Of a DNA stretch of 64,000 bases, positions 1 to 7,431 are shown piece by piece. The first letter of the stretch is position 1; each line of letters starts with the position of its first letter. The position numbers were made by a program, and so were the translations under genes. The notes beneath the pieces are model-generated. The model saw nothing but the letters and a program-made list of their open reading frames with translations, had not been told where the DNA came from and searched no databases. This DNA comes from M3007 sp964550795 (GTDB lineage Bacteria; Bacteroidota; Bacteroidia; Chitinophagales; Saprospiraceae), in NCBI GenBank assembly GCA_964550795.1, contig CAZKBH010000007.1:56623-120622 (forward strand), in the 5' to 3' direction.

Positions 1-519
1 GAGAAATTTTATTTCACTCCGGGGGATTTAGGCTTTAAACCCATCCAAACTTCCGTTGGAAAACTTGGCGTACTCGTTTGTTGGGATCAATGGTACCCGG
101 AAGCAGCAAGATTGATGGCTTTGGCCGGGGCAGAAATACTCATTTATCCAACAGCCATTGGCTGGGAAAGCTCCGATCCGGGGGAAGAAAAAAATCGCCA
201 GCATNNNNNNNNNNATGGTGCCTGGTTCACGATTCAGCGTGGCCATGCGGTGGCAAATGGCTTGCCCGTAATTGCAGTGAATAGGGTAGGGCATGAGCAA
301 GATTGGACGGGCGTTACGGGTGGAATTCAGTTTTGGGGACAAAGTTTTATAGCCGGCCCACAGGGAGAGGTGTTATATTTGGCTAGTCAAGATCAGGAAG
401 AAAATGTTGTTTTTGACCTGGATACCAGTAGAACAGAGGCCGTTCGGCGCATCTGGCCCTTCTTCCGAGACCGTCGTATTGACTTTTATGGGGGATTAAC
501 CGAGCGATATTTGGATTGA
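1..519 (+). CDS. aguB: N-carbamoylputrescine amidase, 3' part
   Basis: Carbon-nitrogen hydrolase of the nitrilase superfamily. Members of this subgroup hydrolyse N-carbamoylputrescine to putrescine, CO2 and ammonia in the agmatine route to polyamines. The frame is open from base 1, so the N-terminus lies outside the window. Visible are the nucleophile motif VCWDQWYPEAAR near base 90, then YPTAIGW, and after the gap TIQRGHAVANGLPVIAVNR, which is typical of the agmatine/putrescine branch. The Glu and Lys of the Glu-Lys-Cys triad would lie upstream. Ten Ns (205-214) interrupt the gene, but the same frame continues with family-like sequence on both sides, so it is probably intact. The subfamily call rests on motif similarity; another aliphatic amidase of the same superfamily is possible. 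Confidence 0.85.
   Translation, partial: EKFYFTPGDLGFKPIQTSVGKLGVLVCWDQWYPEAARLMALAGAEILIYPTAIGWESSDPGEEKNRQHXXXXGAWFTIQRGHAVANGLPVIAVNRVGHEQDWTGVTGGIQFWGQSFIAGPQGEVLYLASQDQEENVVFDLDTSRTEAVRRIWPFFRDRRIDFYGGLTERYLD
205..214. other. assembly gap (10 N) inside the amidase gene
   Basis: Ten Ns. Reading frame 1 is open on both sides and both sides look like the same protein, so the true gap length is compatible with 10 modulo 3. The window has three other gaps of exactly 10 Ns. Confidence 0.95.
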
Positions 520-629
520 GTGGCTTGGATTGCCACCCATTCTTACCATAAAAAGACTACGTTCGTCGAAAAAAATATCATTTAGAAGACAAATCGTTTC
601 AATCGCTTTTAATAAGATGTCGGGCGTAG

Positions 630-637
630 TACATTTG
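630..637 (+). promoter_or_regulatory. candidate -7 box TACATTTG upstream of the T9SS repeat protein
   Basis: Matches the Bacteroidota -7 consensus TAnnTTTG in the 264-base gap between the amidase stop and the ATG at 784. It would give a long leader of about 140 bases. No clear -33 TTTG was seen. Nothing else was recognised in this gap. Confidence 0.3.
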
Positions 638-783
638 GGGGATACAATTGCAAAAGGCAACTCTTAAAGCGTGTGTGGGAATCTTTTTTTTCTGTTTGAA
701 CGCAAACGGGATTTTCTGAAACCTAAGAAGGGCATAGCAGCTCAAGAGCGGCAATAGTAGTTCACCAATCCGATCTCCGACTC

Positions 784-3700
784 ATGGCAGCAAAGCGTAC
801 GAGAAAACTGCTTGTGTGGGCATTATGCCTACACACCTCGCTGGTTTTTAGCCAAGCAACTTTCCAGAGAACTATAGGTGGTCCCGGCAACGAAGTCGGG
901 ACTTGGGTAGTCGAGACCAACGACGGTTACTTGGTATCGGGGCACGTCACGAGTCTCAATGGTAACCAGGATGCGCTTTTAGTCCGCCTCGACGCATCAG
1001 GCAATTCCCTTTGGCAAAAACGTTTTGGCGCTGCAAAAGCAGACGCTTTCCATGCGGCAGTCGCCACCCCTGATGGCGGGTTTGTGGCTGTAGGCGAAAC
1101 GTACAGCTTCGGTGCTGGCAGCGCTGACTTTTTCATGGTAAAGGTAGATGCTTCCGGTGCTGTTGTTTGGAGCCGGACTGCCGGTCTTATTGGATATAAT
1201 GACATAGCCAAAAGTGTTATGCTCATTGAAGGAGGTGGTTTTTTGGTTGCAGGTTCTACAACCCCCGTAGGCGGAATGGTCTCTAATTCAGTGTTTATTC
1301 GTTTGGATTCGGATGGCAACACGCTCTGGAGCAGAACTTGTGTCACGAACAACGGCAACCAACTGTTGAGCAATTATATCGCAGGAAACATAGTATATGC
1401 AAGCGGCAGTGTTGGCGTGTCAGCATCTATGATTCGAATGGATTTTGCAACGGGTGCTTTTTTGAGCACCAATGCCTATACCGGTATCAATACGGGTACA
1501 CTTTCCTATCAACAACCGACTCAGGACGGTAATCTTGTTTTAGCTGACCATATTCGTTCGGCTCCTTCCAGCACGGATATGTGGGTGCAAAAAGTCAACC
1601 CAACTTCGGGGAAAGTCCTCTGGTCAAAAGCGTATTCCAAACCCAACGATAACCTTCGTGGCCGGATTGAAAGACTAGACGACGGTGGTTTTTTGCTGGT
1701 TCCTTACACCAGTGCAAACGTAACGCAAGCAGACGCAATATTGACCAAAATTGATGCAGACGGAAACCTGGTTTGGTCCTACAATTTTGGTGGGAATGCA
1801 TTCGATCGTCTTATGAAGGCGGTGCAAACAGCTGACGGAGGCATCATTGCCGTTGGTGATACACGGAGCAGTAATCTAAACGGGAACAGCGATATTTTTC
1901 TTGTAAAAACAAACTCATCCGGCCAACTTGAGGGGAATTGCGCTGTGGACGCCGGTCTGGAGTCCGCAGATGTTACAGTGAGCTTCATGCCATTGGCAGC
2001 TATGGAGGCAAATTGGATTCAGCCATCTGCCCTCAATATCGTTTCACTTCCGCTAAACTTGACTGGCACGGGTTTTAACCCAAATCCTTTTCCCAGTGTA
2101 ACCCGTACCATCCCACTTTGTCCCGACGCATCCATCAACATTGGCGGAATGGATTATTTCGCACCCAAAATGGTGACCGATACCATGACCAGCCTGCACG
2201 GATGCGATACGATCATTCATTACAATCTCGTACTTAGCCCAGTTAATACGGCTATTCAGGTTGTTGGTTTGTGTAATGGCCAGACTTATGAGTTGAATGG
2301 GATAACCTACACGGCGCCTTCTACAGCATTTGATACCATTCAGGCAACTACCGGCTGCGATACCATTTATACCTACGTGTTTAAAGCTTGGGCACAACCT
2401 ACCGCTACGCAGCAAATCTTTTTCTGCCCAGGAGAATCCGTGGTCATTGGAGGCCAAACCTACGCGCAGCCAGGTACTGTTCAATCAACCATTATGTCTT
2501 CCACAGGTGGTTGTGATACCCTTGTTACTTATCAACTCGTGGAACGCCCTCAGCCGACGCAAACCATCCAAATCTCTTTCTGTTCAGGTGAGCAGGTCGT
2601 TGTTGGAGGCGTCGCCTACAATGATTCTAAGACAGTTGAGGTTTCAGTTCCTTCTACCACAGGAGGTTGTGATACCCTCGTTACTTATCATTTAGAACTT
2701 CTACCACAACCCACACGCACAGAAAATATCGGTCTTTGCCCAGGCGAATCCGTATGGATTGGAGGCCAGGCTTATAATCAAGCGGGCGTTTTCTCTTTCA
2801 AGGAGCCATCCAGCCAAGGCGGATGTGATTCCTTGATTACCTACCACATAGAACATCTTCCACAGCAAACGCGGGAAGAAACCCGTTGGTTCTGCCCGGG
2901 AGAAACCGTAAGCATCGGCGGTCAAATATATAATCAGCCGGGAACAGTTGTGGCCAACTTGGCTTCTGCTACGGGCGGCTGTGATACTATTGTGACCTAC
3001 CATTTGTCCTTGAGCGCACAGCCAAGCAGAACGGAAATGTACAGTTTTTGCCCCGGCGAATCAGTGACCATCGCAGGTCAGACATACCAGCAATCTGGGA
3101 CGGTGATTGCCAACCTCAATTCCAGCACAGGTGGTTGTGACACCATCGTAACCTACACCCTGGAGTTGCGCCCACAGGCTTCTCGATCTGAAGTGCGTGG
3201 TTTTTGTCCCGGAGAATCGGTTACGATTGCCGGTCAGGAATATCAACAGCCCGGAACCGTCATCGAAAACGTTCAGTCGCTTACAGGCGGCTGCGATACC
3301 GTGGTCACCTATACCTTGCAACACCTTACGCCCGCTCCTTCCAATGTCGCCATTCAATGCCCAAGCGATATTACCGTAGCTGCTGCTCTGGGCGGTGGAC
3401 CAACGAGCGTCCTGTATCCACAACCGAATGCGGCAAGCGACTGTGTTTGTCCAGGGATGGATGTACGCAGGACAGTTGGTTTGGCCTCTGGAAGCTTGTT
3501 CCCGGTGGGCGTCACACAAGTTTGTTACAATGTCAAGGATAATTGTGGACAAGAAATGCCCTGCTGTTTCAAAGTGGAAGTGCGGGAGGAAAACCCATGC
3601 GATGTAAAAGAAACGGCTTGCATGAAATACGAGCTGTTGAGTGTAACAGCGGATGCAGGACGCAATAAGACCTACCGGGTTCGTGTCACAAACCGTTGCG

Positions 3701-4266
3701 ACGAAAAGCTGGTTTACACAGCTATACAAATTCCCTCCGGTACCAAACCTATGGACCCGCTGGATAACACTATGTATGAATCTCCGACGGGACGGGATTA
3801 CCTCGTCCGCAGTCCAAATTTCTCTCCAATATACTCCATTCGTTTCAAAACCACGACCGATAGTATTTCAGCAGGAGGCTCAGAAATATTTGAATACACC
3901 CTTCCTGCGCAAGCAGAGGTGGAGCAATTCAATATAATTTCCTGCTTGTCCACACAGTCCACCTTTGAAGCATACCTCAACACGCACAAATGTATCGTTG
4001 GAATTTCGCCGAATAACTTTGGGGCAAGCTCCAGAGATGCCGGAAATGATCTTTCGCAAAATTCATCTTTGCTGTTTCCTAACCCAACCAAGGGTGTTTT
4101 CTTCGCGGATCTCACTAGCTGGCGAGGACAGAAGTTGCAACTCAACATTACCAACACGCAGGGTCAAAGACTGCTCACGGAAAATATGACCAATGGCGCT
4201 TATTTCCTGGAAGTTTTGCCCGAAAAAGGGGAGAAAAATACGCTTCGGTTTGTGCTTCAGCGTTGA
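784..4266 (+). CDS. secreted T9SS repeat protein with HYR-like and sorting domains
   Basis: Protein of 1160 residues with unknown substrate. A signal peptide (MAAKRTRKLLVWALCLHTS...FSQ) is followed by about 350 residues of beta-propeller-like repeats, each with a phrase such as DGGFVAVG and a later LVKxDxxGxxxWS. Next come eight tandem repeats of about 50 residues (about 443-850) with one Cys in FCPGESV and one in GGCDT. A HYR-like segment begins at CPSDITVAAA. A type A T9SS sorting domain follows, starting FPNPTKGVF and ending at RFVLQR. Family knowledge: such proteins cross the outer membrane by type IX secretion and are anchored or released after cleavage of the C-terminal domain. It is probably an adhesin or surface-layer protein, but no enzymatic motif was seen. 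A strong terminator follows. Confidence 0.9.
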   Translation: MAAKRTRKLLVWALCLHTSLVFSQATFQRTIGGPGNEVGTWVVETNDGYLVSGHVTSLNGNQDALLVRLDASGNSLWQKRFGAAKADAFHAAVATPDGGFVAVGETYSFGAGSADFFMVKVDASGAVVWSRTAGLIGYNDIAKSVMLIEGGGFLVAGSTTPVGGMVSNSVFIRLDSDGNTLWSRTCVTNNGNQLLSNYIAGNIVYASGSVGVSASMIRMDFATGAFLSTNAYTGINTGTLSYQQPTQDGNLVLADHIRSAPSSTDMWVQKVNPTSGKVLWSKAYSKPNDNLRGRIERLDDGGFLLVPYTSANVTQADAILTKIDADGNLVWSYNFGGNAFDRLMKAVQTADGGIIAVGDTRSSNLNGNSDIFLVKTNSSGQLEGNCAVDAGLESADVTVSFMPLAAMEANWIQPSALNIVSLPLNLTGTGFNPNPFPSVTRTIPLCPDASINIGGMDYFAPKMVTDTMTSLHGCDTIIHYNLVLSPVNTAIQVVGLCNGQTYELNGITYTAPSTAFDTIQATTGCDTIYTYVFKAWAQPTATQQIFFCPGESVVIGGQTYAQPGTVQSTIMSSTGGCDTLVTYQLVERPQPTQTIQISFCSGEQVVVGGVAYNDSKTVEVSVPSTTGGCDTLVTYHLELLPQPTRTENIGLCPGESVWIGGQAYNQAGVFSFKEPSSQGGCDSLITYHIEHLPQQTREETRWFCPGETVSIGGQIYNQPGTVVANLASATGGCDTIVTYHLSLSAQPSRTEMYSFCPGESVTIAGQTYQQSGTVIANLNSSTGGCDTIVTYTLELRPQASRSEVRGFCPGESVTIAGQEYQQPGTVIENVQSLTGGCDTVVTYTLQHLTPAPSNVAIQCPSDITVAAALGGGPTSVLYPQPNAASDCVCPGMDVRRTVGLASGSLFPVGVTQVCYNVKDNCGQEMPCCFKVEVREENPCDVKETACMKYELLSVTADAGRNKTYRVRVTNRCDEKLVYTAIQIPSGTKPMDPLDNTMYESPTGRDYLVRSPNFSPIYSIRFKTTTDSISAGGSEIFEYTLPAQAEVEQFNIISCLSTQSTFEAYLNTHKCIVGISPNNFGASSRDAGNDLSQNSSLLFPNPTKGVFFADLTSWRGQKLQLNITNTQGQRLLTENMTNGAYFLEVLPEKGEKNTLRFVLQR
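2110..3330 (+). repeat. eight tandem ~150-bp coding repeats
   Basis: Eight in-frame units of about 50 codons encode the pattern (F/L)C(P)GE(S)V.I(G/A)GQ.Y.QPGTV...SSTGGCDT(I/L)VTY. The first two units are diverged (CPDASINI, LCNGQTYEL). The last six are closely alike and the seventh and eighth nearly identical in parts, which suggests recent unit duplication toward the 3' side. Confidence 0.85.
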
Positions 4267-4283
4267 GTTGTACCTTTCACACC

Positions 4284-4326
4284 AAAAAAAACTCGCTCCG
4301 GCAATAAGCTGGAGCGAGTTTTTTTA
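4284..4326 (+). terminator. strong intrinsic terminator
   Basis: Perfect stem AACTCGCTCC / GGAGCGAGTT (4290-4299 and 4311-4320) around an 11-base loop. It is preceded by an A run and followed by a T run that extend the stem. It lies 18 bases past the stop of the repeat protein and can work in both directions. Confidence 0.9.
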
Positions 4327-4441
4327 TTCAAAAAGGACGCAAATTTTGAAATAACCACCGTCGAGCGTGTAGCATATAAAATTCCAAAACTATCTAAAAC
4401 TGAGATGAACCCAACATCGTTTTGACTGTTTGAAGCCCATT

Positions 4442-5203
4442 ATGCAAAAACTCATCCTCCTCTGCCTTGTGTTGATTTCAATTTCAGGTGCATCCTGCGC
4501 CCAAAATGATCCGCTAGCCGGAAGCCAAAAAGACGGAGGTGCAAATCAAACTAAAATGCAAGTAGAAATCTGGAGCGACATCGTATGTCCATTTTCTTAT
4601 ATCGGCAAACGCAAATTCGAACAAGCGCTTGCGCAATTTCCCCAAAAAGACAAGGTGCAGATTGTTTGGAAAAGCTATCAGCTGGACCCGAGTGCAGGTG
4701 CCGAGGGTGCTGACTACACAAAGGCCTTAGCCAAAAAAAAGGGCTGGACGCTTGAACAGACCCGTCAGATCACGAGTAACGTGACCCAAATGGCGACTTC
4801 CGTTGGGCTTGAATATCATTTTGAAAAAGCCATTTCAGCCAACTCATTTGACGCACATCGTTTTTCACATTTTGCACACCAACACGGTTTGCAGGATGCC
4901 GCCGAGGAGGCTTTGTTTAAAGCACATTTTACCGAAGGGAAAAACATTGGGGATCGGGCTACGCTCGTGGAATTGGGCGTCTCCATCGGGCTGGATGCTG
5001 CCGCGCTTAAAAAGATGTTCGAATCCCAGGATTTTGCCGATGCGGTACATCTGGATATTGAACAGGCCCGGCAATTCCAGGTAAGTGGGGTCCCGTTTTT
5101 CGTTTTTGACCGGAAATATGCCATTTCGGGTGCGCAAGACAGCGCGGTATTTTTGAATACCCTCCAAAAAGCGCTGGAGACCTGGGAAGGCAGCAAAGAT
5201 TAA
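4442..5203 (+). CDS. DsbA/FrnE-family thioredoxin-fold lipoprotein, single active-site Cys
   Basis: FrnE-like member of the DsbA superfamily, 253 residues. ATG 4442 is chosen over an in-frame TTG at 4430 because it starts a clean signal peptide, MQKLILLCLVLISISGASC, with a lipobox-like end. The mature part starts VEIWSDIVCPFSYIGKRKFE and ends with the cis-proline region GVPFFVFDRKYAISGAQ, both diagnostic of the family. The active site reads Cys49-Pro-Phe-Ser52, so the usual second Cys of CPFC/CPWC is replaced by Ser. FrnE proteins are usually cytoplasmic, but this one appears exported. Inference: a periplasmic disulfide isomerase or glutathione-dependent enzyme rather than a classical dithiol oxidase. 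It converges on the gene at 5211 with 7 bases between. Confidence 0.85.
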   Translation: MQKLILLCLVLISISGASCAQNDPLAGSQKDGGANQTKMQVEIWSDIVCPFSYIGKRKFEQALAQFPQKDKVQIVWKSYQLDPSAGAEGADYTKALAKKKGWTLEQTRQITSNVTQMATSVGLEYHFEKAISANSFDAHRFSHFAHQHGLQDAAEEALFKAHFTEGKNIGDRATLVELGVSIGLDAAALKKMFESQDFADAVHLDIEQARQFQVSGVPFFVFDRKYAISGAQDSAVFLNTLQKALETWEGSKD

Positions 5204-5210
5204 TACGCCC

Positions 5211-7157
5211 TTATCTTCCCTGTAATTGTTTTACCTTTTGTAAGTCCGCCTGTGCTTTCGCTGATTCACCCATTTGTTGGTAAATCGCCGCCCGGGTGTT
5301 GTATGCAAATGGGTAATTTGGGTTGATTGCCAAGGCTTTATTGGTATCTTCAAGGGCTTTGGCCAATTGTCCGGATTTGAGTTGCGCAAAGGCCCGATTG
5401 TTCAAAATCATGGCCTGTACCTGTGGCGCGGCAACCGAAAGGGCAGCGGAATATTCCGCTATGGCCGCATCAAATTGCGCCGATTTAGTCAACAAAAGCC
5501 CTCGATTCACCCGCGCTTCCACGTAATTTGGATTGAGCTGAATGGCTTGCCCGTAATCGGCCAGTGCGTTGGGGATATTTCCGCCTTTTTCGTGCGCTAC
5601 GCCCCGGAAATAAAAGGCTTCAGGGGATTTCGGTTCCAGCTCGATGCTTCGGTTCAAGTCCGGCACGGCTTCTGGAGCGCGATTCAGGATAACCAGGCAT
5701 TTTCCTTTATTCAGAAATAATTTGGGAGTTACGATACCAGCTTCAATGGCTTTGGTAAAATCAGCCAGCGCCTCGGGGTATTGTTGCAGTTGAAAATAGG
5801 CCTGCCCGCGTCCATTGTAGGCTTCTACCGTTGCAGGATCGTATTTCAAGGATTCGGAGTAGTGCCGCACCGCGCCTTGATAGTCGTTGGTAATGAGTTG
5901 ATTATAGCCCAGATTACATTGACAGAGGGAAGATTCGGGCGTTTTTTCCGTGCAATTTTCAAACAGTTTTACCCCATCGGACCAGACCGCAGTTTGTTGA
6001 AACGCTAAAAAAGCAAACAAACCCGCCGCACCGAGCATTACAGCATTCCGAGTAGCTGGCTTTACTTTTTCCAAAAAGATACCGCCCAGAAAAAACAAGC
6101 CCATGCAGGAAAGATAAACGTACCGATCTGAGCGCAATTCAAAGCTGCCCACGGTGCGGAAAGGCAGCATAATTGTCAATGGAAGGAGATACAGGGCCAA
6201 TCCAAGTAGTGCGTCGTGGTGGTTTTTCCAATAGGTCCAGACAGCTAAAGCGATCCCGACCAGTGCAAGGGGGGCCACATAATATTCCCAGCCCCAAACC
6301 CCGTCCATTTTTACAAAGGGGTAAGAAATAGAGTATCCAAGTGGGAAAATCAGTTTAAAAGGATAAAAAAGCAGGGTCTGGCAGACCATAAAAAAACGAT
6401 CCGCGAAGGAAAAAACTGCCGAGCTTGCTTCTATATCATGGCCTTCCTGGGTGCGGGTCGCGAATGTTTTTAAGCCAAAAAAGACCGAAGCCGCGAAAAA
6501 TGGAAGGATGGTCAACAGCACCGACTTCATCGAAAGATTGGGCGCTGCGAAGGTTTTTTTGCGGATCAAATAGTATTCTATGGCAATCAAAACCAAGGGC
6601 AGTGTCACTGCCGCAGATTTAGAAAGGCAAGCAGCCACAAAAGCCAAAAGTGAAACAAAAAGCCACAAAAGGCTCGATTTTTGGAGTCTCCATTGCAAAA
6701 ACGCGAGCAGACTGACGAGATAAAACGTTGAAAAAAGCACCGTACTGAGCGCTGCGGCCCAGCTCACTGCTTCCACCTGCATCGGGTGTACCGCAAACAA
6801 AAGTGCCGCAAAAAACGCCGCCCAATCCCGTCCAGTCAATCGTTTGAGGAAGACAAAAACCATGGCAGCGTTGAGTGCATGCAACAACATGCCAAGCAAA
6901 TGATAGCCCCAGGCTTCTTTGCCAGAAATACCGTGTCCGACCCAGTAGGCAATCCAACTGAGCGGCGCGTACATCCCAAGGTTTTGTCCGCTGAAAAACT
7001 TCCCAAGCGAGGGGTTTTGCAGGGCCTTATTGTACAAAATGGCCTTATCGTCGTCGAAATAAACAAAATCGTTGGAAATGGACAGGGCGTACACCGCTAC
7101 GGCTGCCAGAAAAAGGACGGAGGCCGGGAGCCAAGTGCGCTGAAAAAAATTTGTCAT
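5211..7157 (-). CDS. TMTC/PMT-like membrane protein with C-terminal TPR repeats
   Basis: Protein of 648 residues. ATG 7157 is preferred to a TTG at 7184 because it directly precedes the first membrane segment. The N-terminal 380 residues hold about ten hydrophobic segments. The first loop carries NDFVYFDDDKAILYN, and a later loop carries HPMQVEAVSWAAALS, both typical of TMTC-like proteins related to GT-C glycosyltransferases. The C-terminal 240 residues form six to seven tetratricopeptide repeats, for example AYNGRGQAYFQLQQYPEALADF. In eukaryotes TMTC proteins transfer O-mannose; in bacteria the role is mostly untested, so lipid-linked sugar transfer to protein is only inference. No partner gene is adjacent. 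Confidence 0.8.
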   Translation of the reverse strand: MTNFFQRTWLPASVLFLAAVAVYALSISNDFVYFDDDKAILYNKALQNPSLGKFFSGQNLGMYAPLSWIAYWVGHGISGKEAWGYHLLGMLLHALNAAMVFVFLKRLTGRDWAAFFAALLFAVHPMQVEAVSWAAALSTVLFSTFYLVSLLAFLQWRLQKSSLLWLFVSLLAFVAACLSKSAAVTLPLVLIAIEYYLIRKKTFAAPNLSMKSVLLTILPFFAASVFFGLKTFATRTQEGHDIEASSAVFSFADRFFMVCQTLLFYPFKLIFPLGYSISYPFVKMDGVWGWEYYVAPLALVGIALAVWTYWKNHHDALLGLALYLLPLTIMLPFRTVGSFELRSDRYVYLSCMGLFFLGGIFLEKVKPATRNAVMLGAAGLFAFLAFQQTAVWSDGVKLFENCTEKTPESSLCQCNLGYNQLITNDYQGAVRHYSESLKYDPATVEAYNGRGQAYFQLQQYPEALADFTKAIEAGIVTPKLFLNKGKCLVILNRAPEAVPDLNRSIELEPKSPEAFYFRGVAHEKGGNIPNALADYGQAIQLNPNYVEARVNRGLLLTKSAQFDAAIAEYSAALSVAAPQVQAMILNNRAFAQLKSGQLAKALEDTNKALAINPNYPFAYNTRAAIYQQMGESAKAQADLQKVKQLQGR

Positions 7158-7241
7158 GCCGCTGGAGATAAAATTGGGCCGCAAAATAGGCAGTTATAAG
7201 CTTAATCTGCTTTTGAGCACAAACGAATTTTAGTCATTTTA

Positions 7242-7298
7242 AAAATCAGGCATTTGTCACTCAAATCATTAAAATCACACAAATCACAGTTAAAGACA
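7242..7298. repeat. AATCA-type short-repeat array, copy 1
   Basis: Begins AAATCAGGCATTTGT and continues with imperfect units built on AAATCA(C), such as AATCACACAAATCACAGT. It closely matches 35953-36008, and a diverged reverse-complement relative lies at 15916-15975. It ends directly at a GC-rich hairpin. Confidence 0.8.
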
Positions 7299-7330
7299 AA
7301 GTGCCGACCCCTCGTCAGAGGCCGGCACTT
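7299..7330 (-). terminator. terminator hairpin downstream of the metalloprotease
   Basis: Outer stem AAGTGCCG / CGGCACTT with an imperfect inner stem (CCTC/GAGG). It lies about 100 bases past the minus-strand stop at 7432. The following T run on the minus strand is weak (TTTGTCTTT). Confidence 0.6.
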
Positions 7331-7431
7331 CGTAAAGCGGTAAGGGATTACGGTCAAAAATCAGGCGTCGTGATAAAAACCTCGGTAACCGAGGCCAAAA
7401 GGGAGTAATGAAGAATCTCTGTTGACGCGAC

